DNA of 64,000 nt. It comes from Methanococcoides sp. EBM-47. Its GTDB lineage: Archaea > Halobacteriota > Methanosarcinia > Methanosarcinales > Methanosarcinaceae. The position numbers were made by a program, and so were the translations under genes. Below the pieces are notes generated by a model. That model made no database searches. It saw nothing but the letters and a program-made list of their open reading frames with translations, and was not told the DNA's origin. Of the stretch, positions 54,683-62,854 are shown piece after piece (within the stretch, counting starts at the first letter, position 1; every line of letters starts with the position of its first letter). The stretch lies in the NCBI GenBank assembly GCA_001896725.1, contig MPPA01000009.1, positions 248,001-312,000 of the forward strand, given 5' to 3'.

Positions 54683-54695
54683 GGAGGTAAAGAAT

Positions 54696-55055
54696 ATGGC
54701 AGATTGCGATCTATGTAGTGTTTCAATACCTACTGTTGTCCCGATAAGGGTTTTTGTTCCCAGATTTAAAAACTCTTATCCAGAAGGTATCTGGAAAGGA
54801 CTGTGTGAACCATGTCTTAAAGCGGCGAAAGAGACCGCTGACAAAATGACAGCATCCTCATGTGGAACAGCTGGTAAATGTGACCTGTGTGGGGCCATTG
54901 CCCAGTTACAGCCTGTACAAATATCCAGACCTTCTTTCTCAAAAGGAGAAGAAGAGGATACTGCAATGCTCTGCAAGAATTGTCTTGTTGCTGTTCAGGA
55001 AGCAGACAAAAGCTGGCAAAAGGAGAAAGAAAAAGAACAACAAGAACACCATTAA
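54696..55055 (+). CDS. fpoO: F420H2 dehydrogenase subunit FpoO
   Basis: The 119-residue cytosolic-type protein is specific to this complex, with no complex I counterpart. It has CxxC pairs at Cys4/7, 37/40, 62/65 and 93/96, and its two halves resemble each other (CDLC ... CEPC and CDLC ... CKNC), so it looks like a duplicated metal-binding ribbon. The role is not settled; iron-sulfur or zinc binding is inferred. AAGGAGG lies 9 bases before ATG 54696. It is the last gene of the operon. Confidence 0.92.
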   Translation: MADCDLCSVSIPTVVPIRVFVPRFKNSYPEGIWKGLCEPCLKAAKETADKMTASSCGTAGKCDLCGAIAQLQPVQISRPSFSKGEEEDTAMLCKNCLVAVQEADKSWQKEKEKEQQEHH

Positions 55056-55098
55056 GGCCGGAAGGTTTTCTGGTCTTATCTTTTTTTATTTTTTACTT
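55052..55098 (+). terminator. Terminator of the fpo operon
   Basis: AAGGCCGGA, loop AGGTTT and TCTGGTCTT form a 9-bp stem with two G-T pairs that begins at the fpoO stop, followed by ATCTTTTTTTATTTTTTAC. This is a strong T-rich intrinsic-type terminator. Confidence 0.8.
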
Positions 55099-55404
55099 GC
55101 TATCTTTCATTTTAATGTTCCTTGATTTCATAGTTCAGCAGTTGTATATGTGGGCTCTACTTAGTACAACCTGAAAAATCATACATGCTGAAAGCTGATT
55201 GTATTTTGTACAATTAGGTAAAACCAACAATATGATAAAAAATTTATAAAGCGGAATGAGCATTCTTTATGTTGGTGATAGCGGGCCATATTGTCTGGTA
55301 TCACATAATATACTTTATTTTTTGATCCAGTGATCTTTATCAGATCATCTTACTATTTCAGACCTCATTATCATAAGAATGAACATGCATAATATATACA
55401 AAAT

Positions 55405-55418
55405 GTTTAAATATTTAA
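55405..55418 (+). promoter_or_regulatory. TATA candidate upstream of the small protein at 55617
   Basis: TTTAAATATTTAAT would place the transcription start near 55443 and leave a leader of about 170 bases, long for an archaeon. The region 55056-55404 before it is AT-rich and holds nothing else that I can support. Confidence 0.45.
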
Positions 55419-55442
55419 TTATCTGATCTCTTCTTATCTTAC

Positions 55443-55616
55443 AACAACTATAGATCAAGCTAGAAAGAAGACAAATGAGGTCCGTATCAATTATAGGTGA
55501 GGGAGAAAGGCACTTCAAAACGATGAAGATGTCTCTACTAACGAGACAGATATGCCAGCCTGAACCCATTAAATGGGGTAACGATCCCCACTCTTATTAA
55601 TTCAGAGGTGATCAAA
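55443..55616 (+). promoter_or_regulatory. Structured leader or small RNA candidate
   Basis: This GC-richer stretch in an AT-rich region holds a perfect hairpin TGTCTC/GAGACA (55530-55548, 7-base loop). It also holds two mutually exclusive hairpins: CCCAT/ATGGG (55565-55577) and TGGGG/CCCCA (55574-55590). The latter is followed at 25 bases by the ribosome site of the gene at 55617. CGATGAAG and CTGA are loosely like C and D boxes, but the fit is weak. Confidence 0.4.
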
Positions 55617-55898
55617 ATGGGAACTGTTGCATATACATGTGAACCTATGGAAAGTATACGTGCAGCAGATGTATTCTTTAGAGATATAGCTGTACTAGTG
55701 ATTGATCATTTTGAAGATCTTCTTGATAAGCATGGGTTCAATATACCAGACAAAATCAGGGAAGGCGATGACTACGAAGCACGATTGTATGGTTACACAT
55801 ATGACGCCCTGGTCGATGACGTAACTAGAACGATCAGAGCCCGTATAGGAGATGAGATCGGTTCACTTCTATACTACAAATCCGAACACCGAACATAA
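55617..55898 (+). CDS. Small protein of unknown function
   Basis: The 93-residue soluble protein is mostly helical by composition, with VAYTCEPMESIRAADVFF, then FEDLLDKHGFNIPDKIREGD and TYDALVDDVTRTIRARIGDE. I do not recognise the family. GAGGTGATC 3-7 bases upstream supports ATG 55617 rather than the in-frame GTG at 55608. It stands alone with a long leader and its own probable promoter. Confidence 0.65.
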   Translation: MGTVAYTCEPMESIRAADVFFRDIAVLVIDHFEDLLDKHGFNIPDKIREGDDYEARLYGYTYDALVDDVTRTIRARIGDEIGSLLYYKSEHRT

Positions 55899-56054
55899 AA
55901 GATACCATATGGACAACATCATCGCATTTGCGAAGGTGCTGTCATTTGTTACTTTTTGTATTTTTAACCTATAATCATCAGCTACATTTATAATCATATG
56001 TGATTTCAACATATCTTGTAATATCTTGTGGACAACGTCGCCAGACCAATATTT

Positions 56055-57320
56055 TTAATAAGCTGCTATATATATACATCCAAGGATCAGCAAGCCCATC
56101 GATCCCATCAGAACACCTCCAAATGTATAGTATCTGAGTGCTTCAAAGGTTTCTAGTTCTGCAAGGTCTCTGAATATCCAGAAGAAAGGATCGTTTACAT
56201 GTGATATCAGGAAAGTACCACATGCCATGGATAAAAGAACGATCTCAGCCGGAAGTCCAAGTTGTGGAAGGATGGGTATGATCAGAGAAGGTGCTACCAG
56301 CATTGTGACCACGCGGGAACCCTGTACTGTCTGTACGGTCACAGCTACCAGAAAAGGTATCAACAGGGCGGGAAGGGCAAGGTCCAGGAAGATTTTGCCT
56401 AAAGCCTCGCCTGCTCCTGTCATTGTAAATGTGGCTCCCAGTGCCCCTCCTCCGCAGAGATCAAGCAATACGATCCCACTGCGTTTGATGGACCTCTCCA
56501 CCCATTCATGCAGCTCTTTTCCATATGACCGTGACCATACCAGACATAGTAGTACACCGATCAATAAAGCCACATTGGGATCTCCTATAAATGCTATCAG
56601 TGGATGGGTGTAGAATGTATCTGCAAGTATCAACAAAATGGGAAGGCATATAGGTATGTAAGCTGATGCTCTGTTCTTTGGTCCATTATCAAGGAAGGTT
56701 GTTACAAGGGCATGATCTTGTTCCTTCATCTTTATTGACCTCGATGCGTATCTGTATCCCAGCAATGATATGGGAATGGCTATCATAAGCCCCATGAAGA
56801 ACACTTTAGCAATATCCACATGTATATCATTGATAGCACTTATTATAACAGGTGAAGGATACAGAAGACCAAAGGATGCCAAAGTACCAAGTACCAGCGA
56901 GGTTGCAGCAATTCCAGCCGGACTGTTTGTTCGACGGCTTACATCCTTAGCCAGGGGAAAAAATACCACAAAGGCAAGTATGGAGCACATAAAAGGCACT
57001 GCAAAGATAAACCCAAGCATATTAAGGGCAAGCAGTGGTCTTTTTGAGAGACTGATAAGGTCACTGACAATAACGTCCATGCCTCCGTTTTTTTCCAGCA
57101 CTCTACCTAAGATACTACCAGCAGTGATTATTATGGCAAACTGAGCGAATACCTTTCCCATACCAGAGGATATGGCACTCAAAGCTTCTTCAGGTCTGCC
57201 AGCCATCATTCCTATGCATAAGGAGGTCAGTACAAGGCTAAGGAAAGGGTGAAGCCTTACATAGGTTGTCAGTATAAGTACAAGTATCAGTGCAAACAAA
57301 AATATTAGCACAGGGTCCAT
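56055..57320 (-). CDS. GntP-family permease
   Basis: The 421-residue polytopic protein has about 12 hydrophobic segments. MDPVLIFLFALILVLILTTY at the start, then SLCIGMMAGRPEEALSAISS and GMGKVFAQFAIIITAGSILG, are typical of the gluconate:H+ symporter (GntP) family, and VSHVNDPFFWIF-like sequence (ISHVNDPFFWIFRDL) is the family's conserved C-terminal signature. The substrate is an organic acid in known members and unknown here. I start at ATG 57320; an open frame continues to 57500 through a pentanucleotide repeat. Confidence 0.85.
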   Translation of the reverse strand: MDPVLIFLFALILVLILTTYVRLHPFLSLVLTSLCIGMMAGRPEEALSAISSGMGKVFAQFAIIITAGSILGRVLEKNGGMDVIVSDLISLSKRPLLALNMLGFIFAVPFMCSILAFVVFFPLAKDVSRRTNSPAGIAATSLVLGTLASFGLLYPSPVIISAINDIHVDIAKVFFMGLMIAIPISLLGYRYASRSIKMKEQDHALVTTFLDNGPKNRASAYIPICLPILLILADTFYTHPLIAFIGDPNVALLIGVLLCLVWSRSYGKELHEWVERSIKRSGIVLLDLCGGGALGATFTMTGAGEALGKIFLDLALPALLIPFLVAVTVQTVQGSRVVTMLVAPSLIIPILPQLGLPAEIVLLSMACGTFLISHVNDPFFWIFRDLAELETFEALRYYTFGGVLMGSMGLLILGCIYIAAY

Positions 57321-57635
57321 ATGAACTACATTTGTTTCCTTGCTCTTAAACCTTAACATGCAGAACAATGTAGACCCTATGGGATGGTTCAGGATATTAA
57401 CAGGATTTTTCTGATACTTTTCGAAGATCAAATAAAATAAAATAAAATAAAATAAAATCATGCTCATTTGCTGAGGATGAAGGTGCTTGAGAGGTAACAT
57501 GGTTTGATAATTTGATTCTGTTTAAAATTTTCAAATCTTGCAGACATTCAATCAATAGATGACATTGTGTAGATAGAAAATAAAAAGAGAAACAGAGAGA
57601 ACGATCTAATCATAAAACCCTGCAGATAGGTTACA
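57321..57635. other. Region upstream of the GntP permease gene
   Basis: About 315 bases, AT-rich, with a pentanucleotide repeat listed separately. TTTGAAAATTTTAAACAGAA-type sequence on the minus strand near 57513-57532 may contain the promoter. No other gene is supported. Confidence 0.4.
57430..57458. repeat. (AATAA)n pentanucleotide tandem repeat
   Basis: Five perfect AATAA units and a partial sixth lie about 110-140 bases upstream of the GntP gene start on its strand. They lie within an open frame joined to that gene, so a change in unit number would alter the frame of any upstream-initiated product. Confidence 0.85.
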
Positions 57636-58241
57636 TCAGTCCTGAACGTAAAGTACGTACAAGCATGAGTTTTCCCGCATTTCCATAAAACCCTGTGTTT
57701 CCGAAATGCCTGCCTTTTCCAGCAATACCTTCTTCCAGGATTCAGGAGGCAATGCGATCTTACCTGTATATGCTTTTGCAGCTATTTGGGCATACTGCAA
57801 GGGTTTACCGCCTATTTTTATCCTCTTTGCCACCTCATTACGGTATGTTTGATGCATCATGCAAGCACTATGTGCGGCAGAAGGCTGTATAGTATGGTTA
57901 TAATGATCAGTAGCTTCCATATGCACTGGATTGAAATTACCGAGACGTTTGATATATTCTCTTATAGCTTTTGAAAATGGACATATGTTTGTAACAAAAC
58001 CATTGCTACTGATCTGTTTTATGTTCTCAAAGGATGAAAGTACTGATTCACCATTGACCACCGCGTTAGTGAAGTCTTCCCAGGTATCATATTCTTCTTC
58101 CGGTACAGATCTTGCAAGGGATTTTGCCTGTCCCACAATATAGTTTGTGAAGCCTTCAACACCCTGTTTATCAGATATATCCTCAAAGAAGAGGAAAACA
58201 GACACATCAACAAAAGGATTAGAGGTTATCGTTTCTGCCAT
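57636..58241 (-). CDS. Cys/His protein of unknown function, paralogue of the neighbour upstream
   Basis: The 201-residue protein shares with the gene at 58252-58878 an ordered set of residues: an ICP motif (TNICPFSKAIREYIKRLG), Y-N-x-x-I, a C-x-x-H-Q-x-Y-R motif (CMMHQTYRNEVA), K-P-L, and a late S-C (ENSCLYVLYV). Three Cys and one His in conserved positions suggest a metal or cofactor site. I cannot name the family with confidence; methanogen signalling output or sensor domains have similar Cys patterns. It starts 10 bases after the paralogue's stop. Confidence 0.75.
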   Translation of the reverse strand: MAETITSNPFVDVSVFLFFEDISDKQGVEGFTNYIVGQAKSLARSVPEEEYDTWEDFTNAVVNGESVLSSFENIKQISSNGFVTNICPFSKAIREYIKRLGNFNPVHMEATDHYNHTIQPSAAHSACMMHQTYRNEVAKRIKIGGKPLQYAQIAAKAYTGKIALPPESWKKVLLEKAGISETQGFMEMRENSCLYVLYVQD

Positions 58242-58251
58242 TCACTTCACC

Positions 58252-58878
58252 TTACTCTGTTATTTCCTCACCTGCAGTTCTCCCCTTCACGATCAATGCA
58301 AAGACACAGGAAGCACTTCTAAGGATACTTTTTATATGCCGATCGTCAACATTAATCCTTGCAAGGTTTTCCTGCAACATCTTTACTTCCCCCATCCGTC
58401 CTTTGTTTGCAAGGTGCAGGCATTCAAGAGGTTGCTTTGCAACAGTTATGTTGTTGGCTGCCACTTCTCTGAACCGCTGATGAGTTATACAATAATTAGA
58501 AACAGCTGAGTCACGGATGCGATTATTATAGCTATCGGCAACATCTTCATCAGAGTCAGGTATCGGGCCTATCTTCTGGATGAACCTGATCATAGTAGGG
58601 GCCATCGGACATGTTCTCAATGCATACACATATCCTATCACGTCTCCATCCTTATCGATGATAGCAAGATCTGTAAGTACATTTACATCACCTTCAATGG
58701 TAAGAGAAGTTCTGCCTTCTTTCATTGCTACATTAAAAGCCGGCCAGCCAACATATGCTTCTTTCCCCATTCTTTCTGCGTAACTCTCTCCGACCCGAAG
58801 CCAGTATTCCACTACACCTTCAGTGCCGGCCTTGCTAACCATATCGTCAACAAGTGAATATAATGCTATATCCATCAT
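58252..58878 (-). CDS. Cys/His protein of unknown function, paralogue of the neighbour downstream
   Basis: The 208-residue protein aligns by eye with the 201-residue protein next to it: TCPMAPTMIRFIQKIG, Y-N-N-R-I, CITHQRFREVA, K-Q-P-L and SASCVFALIV, preceded by an N-terminal segment about residues 1-80 with weaker match. The central part VLTDLAIIDKDGDVIGYVYA resembles a small ligand-binding fold. No signal peptide is seen, so it is cytosolic. The pair is probably co-transcribed and lies near the chemotaxis genes on the same strand. Confidence 0.75.
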   Translation of the reverse strand: MMDIALYSLVDDMVSKAGTEGVVEYWLRVGESYAERMGKEAYVGWPAFNVAMKEGRTSLTIEGDVNVLTDLAIIDKDGDVIGYVYALRTCPMAPTMIRFIQKIGPIPDSDEDVADSYNNRIRDSAVSNYCITHQRFREVAANNITVAKQPLECLHLANKGRMGEVKMLQENLARINVDDRHIKSILRSASCVFALIVKGRTAGEEITE

Positions 58879-59101
58879 GATCAGTGTTCTCCATTATAAG
58901 CATAATATTATTTATATGAATATATATTTTATGGGTGATATACTGATAAGATATGTTCCTATTTGAATTTGGAGTGTTTTGGTCCAGTTATAGCTCTCTT
59001 CTGTCCTGTAGGTCTTTTCCAGTAATATAGGACAGAGTTATGCTTTATATTTTCAGGATGTTGGAAATGACGGGAACACTTATTTTCCATCTCTACCCAC
59101 C

Positions 59102-59731
59102 TTATTGGTCATTCAACAACCTTTCAATCCTAATGAACAAGGAGCTCAAAGAACCTTTGTCAAGAAAAACTAACATGTCGCCATAAAGAGCAGAACTACC
59201 TTGAGGATTGGATAAAACCTGTACTTGGAACATCGTTTCAATATTTAGTACACTGGTAGACCCATTTCCTATTCTGTCTGTGATCTCAGCGAACAGCTCT
59301 TTGGCATCCCCTATTAGTATTTCTGGAGTTGATTGAAATACCCTGGTTCCCAGAAGATCATATATATTTTTCAGAAAGGATCCTGCCAGGATATTGCCCA
59401 TTTCATTGAGGGCAGACTCATACATTTCGGGATCTTCTTCCAGTGTGTTCTTGCTCAACAGAAGAGAACTAAGAGCGATCGCACTATTAGAATCAAAAAG
59501 CACCATCATGGTACCGTTCAGATCTCCTGTGAGTTCCATCATTATAGCTACCAGAGTAATAGATAAAGGCATCGTTGAAGGAATTGATATCATATCTATC
59601 ATCTGTGAGTTTGACAGGTTCAGTTGAACATTGCAATCTAAAAGATGTGAGAGAGCTGTTGCAGCATTACCCATACCAATGCTTCCTATCTCTTTCAGGG
59701 CATCTGAATGAAGATCTGTAAGCTGTTCCAT
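59102..59731 (-). CDS. cheC: CheC-family chemotaxis phosphatase (first site degenerate)
   Basis: The 209-residue CheC/FliY-fold protein has two potential D/S-x3-E-x2-N-x22-P sites. The second is intact (SALNEMGN near residue 105, with Pro after 22 residues). The first reads DALKEIGS, with Ser instead of Asn, and the expected Pro is absent. Known CheC proteins dephosphorylate CheY-P. It is the last gene of the chemotaxis run. Confidence 0.9.
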   Translation of the reverse strand: MEQLTDLHSDALKEIGSIGMGNAATALSHLLDCNVQLNLSNSQMIDMISIPSTMPLSITLVAIMMELTGDLNGTMMVLFDSNSAIALSSLLLSKNTLEEDPEMYESALNEMGNILAGSFLKNIYDLLGTRVFQSTPEILIGDAKELFAEITDRIGNGSTSVLNIETMFQVQVLSNPQGSSALYGDMLVFLDKGSLSSLFIRIERLLNDQ

Positions 59732-59759
59732 AGGACTAGATCCTGGTCAATCCTTTTTT

Positions 59760-60767
59760 CTATGTTTTGTTTTCAAGAAAAAACCGCTTGCCTGCATAAA
59801 AGCGAACGAATTCCTCTTTGCCACCTTTTACTATCTTTATACTATCCTCTGTCTCCTCTCCAATGTTCACAAATAGTCCTTCGAACTTACCGATAACTTC
59901 CTCAGGATGTGCAAGTCTATTGATCATACCAACCAGTATGACCCCTTTAGATGCAAAATCCTCTACCATTTTTGATACAAAGCTATAGGTAAAGCCTTCT
60001 CCCTTTGTCAGGAGCATATGGGAGAGCGGTTCAAATATAAGGGCACAGCCTGCAGGAAGTTTACTTGTCAGATCAAAGAAACTGTCAAGATCGGCCATCG
60101 GCAACATGATCACGCCATCTTTTTCAACCAGTTTTCTTTCAATACTGGATAGTTCAATGAACTTCATGGCTCCTATATCCACCAGTTCCCCCAGTCTGTC
60201 CTTATATATAGAAGTCCGGGGTTCTGTAGACACCAGTATCACATTCATGGTTTCCCCATAAAAGCGGAGGCACATTTCTATTACTGAATCCTCGTATCGG
60301 GTTTTGGGGGTATATTCTATCATTGTTGACCATTGCAATAGCCTGGCAATGTCTTCAGTATCGTTCGGATCATATTCAGAGGTCCTTTGTTTTGATTCTC
60401 TGAATACCATTCCCTCTATGAGGAAATCACCCAGGTTCTGGCGGGGAATGGTCTTAAAAGCTTGGAACATCAGAAAGCCAGCCGCTGCAAATATACTTGT
60501 GTATACAGCACTCCAGAAGCCAAGGAACAATAATATGGTCTCAACTACATCATGATCAGGATTTCCAACTGCCAGAGCAGGGAAAATCGCAGTAGTGATA
60601 AGGAATATTGCTGTTAGGGCAAGCAGAAGCCAAGCAACAGAACCCCTTCTTGTATCTTCGTATACCTTTATCCAGAAATAAATAGCAGACATTCCTCCCA
60701 AAAGGGAGATCGATATGAACATAATGTGCAATAACGTAAGGTTTGAACTAAGCATTCTTGCCTCCAC
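59760..60767 (-). CDS. Membrane protein with DUF835 domain in the chemotaxis operon
   Basis: The 335-residue protein has three hydrophobic segments in residues about 12-105 (LLHIMFISISLLGGMSAIYF, WLLLALTAIFLITTAIFPAL, SIFAAAGFLMFQAF), then a soluble domain from about 125. The soluble part has the DUF835 pattern (MNVILVSTEPRTSIYKDRLG, GCALIFEPLSHMLL, VSKMVEDFASKGVILVGMIN), a RecA/KaiC-like fold. A membrane-bound signalling role is likely. It lies between cheD and cheC, spaced 39 and 28 bases, so it is in the operon. Confidence 0.75.
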   Translation of the reverse strand: MEARMLSSNLTLLHIMFISISLLGGMSAIYFWIKVYEDTRRGSVAWLLLALTAIFLITTAIFPALAVGNPDHDVVETILLFLGFWSAVYTSIFAAAGFLMFQAFKTIPRQNLGDFLIEGMVFRESKQRTSEYDPNDTEDIARLLQWSTMIEYTPKTRYEDSVIEMCLRFYGETMNVILVSTEPRTSIYKDRLGELVDIGAMKFIELSSIERKLVEKDGVIMLPMADLDSFFDLTSKLPAGCALIFEPLSHMLLTKGEGFTYSFVSKMVEDFASKGVILVGMINRLAHPEEVIGKFEGLFVNIGEETEDSIKIVKGGKEEFVRFYAGKRFFLENKT

Positions 60768-60806
60768 AGGAATATGTTTTATTTAATAAATAAAATAATA
60801 TTAAGT

Positions 60807-61280
60807 TCAAATTATGTTCTCCCCCATTATTGCACTTTTAATATAGTATACTCCTGTATCTGTGTCCAACAAGACAGTGCGCCCATAATTTTTTCCCACA
60901 TCTTCTGATATTAGGGGCACCTTCATTTCAGAAAGTACCATCTTTGTAGCCTGTACATTTCGTTCACCAATGTTCAGGCTAGCATCGCTGTTAAAAGAGA
61001 ACATCTTTGCCCCTCCAGCTATTTTAGCTACCAGTCTTCTGCGCACTGCTCCTATACGTATCATTTCCTCAATGAGGCAAGGTATACCGCTGTCTGCAAA
61101 TTTGGCACAGTTATCTTTAAAGCGTGCATTTTCAATAGTTGGCAACATTATATGTATCAATCCCCCTATTTTTGCCACAGGGTCATAGAGGGCGATACCT
61201 ACGCAGGATCCTAAACCCAGAGTTGTCAATTTCTCAGGGCTGCGACTCACGGCATAATCTGCCATTCCTATCACTATCAT
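60807..61280 (-). CDS. cheD: CheD chemoreceptor glutamine deamidase
   Basis: The 157-residue protein has Cys26 in LGLGSCVGIALYD, His43 in GLIHIMLP and Thr20, the same trio as the Cys27, His44 and Thr21 active site of Thermotoga CheD. It deamidates receptors and binds CheC, which is next to it. The gene starts at ATG 61280, 19 bases after the stop of the upstream cheC. Confidence 0.95.
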   Translation of the reverse strand: MIVIGMADYAVSRSPEKLTTLGLGSCVGIALYDPVAKIGGLIHIMLPTIENARFKDNCAKFADSGIPCLIEEMIRIGAVRRRLVAKIAGGAKMFSFNSDASLNIGERNVQATKMVLSEMKVPLISEDVGKNYGRTVLLDTDTGVYYIKSAIMGENII

Positions 61281-61299
61281 AATATCAGTCGATTAAGCA

Positions 61300-61917
61300 T
61301 CAATGGAACAGTGCGTTCACTTGCTCTAAGATCAATTCAAGGGATGTCGGATCGAACAGAGTGAGTAGTTTTCCATGCATATCATTGCCTTTTAAAGTGA
61401 ACAGAGTATTCAGAATGATGGCATGTTCCACTTCTTGGCTCATTTGAATGAGTATATTGTCCATAATGGCTCCGATCATATCATATATATGAAAAGGGGC
61501 TGATGCAAAAGCATCCACTTTGAGGAGATCAGAAAATGCGGTCATATAGGCACTTCCAAGGATGTGGCCCACTTCTGATATAAGGGACTCGTTCATTGGA
61601 TCATTTATATTTGAGTTTTGTTGTTTTGTCATTATATTGCAGATAAGCTTTGCACTTTCCAGTGGCAAAAGCATGACCATATATCCATTTACTCCACCGG
61701 ATAGTTCCATAAGGACCCCTGAAACCAGTTTATCTGCACCCCCTGAGGCTTCTGTCACTTCTTCTATTTTAGCAACTTTAAGATCAGGGGTCATTATCTT
61801 TACTTCACTTCCAAGCATCATTGCCAGAGAAGTGACCGCATTACCTATTCCTATATTGCTTATCTCTTTTAAAGCGCTGTAGTGGAACTCAGTGAGCTTG
61901 GAAACATCATATATCAT
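61300..61917 (-). CDS. cheC: CheC-family chemotaxis phosphatase (second site degenerate)
   Basis: The 205-residue CheC paralogue has the first site SALKEISN intact, with Pro after 22 residues. The second site reads SLISEVGH, with His in place of Asn; its Pro is kept. It lies between cheR and cheD on the same strand. Confidence 0.9.
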   Translation of the reverse strand: MIYDVSKLTEFHYSALKEISNIGIGNAVTSLAMMLGSEVKIMTPDLKVAKIEEVTEASGGADKLVSGVLMELSGGVNGYMVMLLPLESAKLICNIMTKQQNSNINDPMNESLISEVGHILGSAYMTAFSDLLKVDAFASAPFHIYDMIGAIMDNILIQMSQEVEHAIILNTLFTLKGNDMHGKLLTLFDPTSLELILEQVNALFH

Positions 61918-61951
61918 AGGACCATCCCTTTTAGCTGAACCATCAGTACTT

Positions 61952-62773
61952 TTATTTTTGATATATTCGTTCTCTAGGATTAAAGGCTTTAAAAAGATCT
62001 TTGGAAGGGCCGATCAATGTTTCTGTTTTTCCCATTACAAAAAATCCACCATTGTTGAGCCCATTGTAAAAATCCATATATAGGCTTTCCTGGAGATGTT
62101 TTTCAAAATAGATAGTGACATTACGACAAAATATAGCATCAAAGCCTGTGAGCTTTTCTCCGGAAATAAGGTCATTGCTGCGGAATTTTGTCACCCTTTT
62201 GATCTCATTCTTTAAATGGTAGCTCTTCCCATCATGATCAAAATATTTAATGCGGATATCAGCAGGGACCTCTTTCATCTCAATTTCTGAATACACAGCT
62301 TCTTCAGCTCTTTTAAGGATATCCTTATCAATGTCAGTTCCAGTGATCTGGATGTTATATCTGGAAAAACTATTTCCAAGTATCCTATGCAGCAGTATTG
62401 CTATGGAATAGGCTTCAGCACCTATAGAGCACCCTGCACTCCATATTCGTATGTTCCGAAGCTCTGTGCTTTTAGACTTTATTATGATGGGCAGTACTTC
62501 TTTTTCCACGACTGCGTATGTTTCAGGGTTCCTGAAAAAGTTAGTAACGTTCACTGTGAGAGTATCCATCAACTGTTTATACTCATCTTTATGCGTATTG
62601 AGATATTGTATATATTCTCCAAAATTTTTCGAGCCAGTTGCCCTCATTCTCACATCAATTCTTCTTCTGAAATGTGAATCTTTGTATTGTTCACTATTGA
62701 ACTCCAAATTCTTTTTAATGAGCCCTTTTAATTTTATGTATTCCTGGTCTTCAGATGACTTAAGCTCCAACAT
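61952..62773 (-). CDS. cheR: CheR chemotaxis protein methyltransferase
   Basis: The 273-residue protein has an N-terminal helical domain with FRRRIDVRMRATGSKNFGEY and a SAM-binding domain with IRIWSAGCSIGAEAYSIAIL, the usual CheR signature, then ITGTDIDKDIL and AIFCRNVTIYF. It methylates glutamates of chemoreceptors. The genes on both sides are cheC paralogues. Confidence 0.96.
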   Translation of the reverse strand: MLELKSSEDQEYIKLKGLIKKNLEFNSEQYKDSHFRRRIDVRMRATGSKNFGEYIQYLNTHKDEYKQLMDTLTVNVTNFFRNPETYAVVEKEVLPIIIKSKSTELRNIRIWSAGCSIGAEAYSIAILLHRILGNSFSRYNIQITGTDIDKDILKRAEEAVYSEIEMKEVPADIRIKYFDHDGKSYHLKNEIKRVTKFRSNDLISGEKLTGFDAIFCRNVTIYFEKHLQESLYMDFYNGLNNGGFFVMGKTETLIGPSKDLFKAFNPRERIYQK

Positions 62774-62854
62774 TTAGCCAACTCCTTTGATATAAATCCG
62801 TTTTTTAAAAATAATCACTTGTTACGTTTTTAGGCAACCAACTATCAGGATCTG

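Noticed and set aside
55530-55565. C/D box small nucleolar-like RNA
   Set aside because: CGATGAAG and CTGA are only loosely like C and D boxes, and no convincing D' and C' boxes lie between them.
57321-57500. Upstream extension of the GntP permease through the AATAA repeat
   Set aside because: The family start is at MDPVLIF (57320), and the extension is a low-complexity translation of AT-rich repeats.
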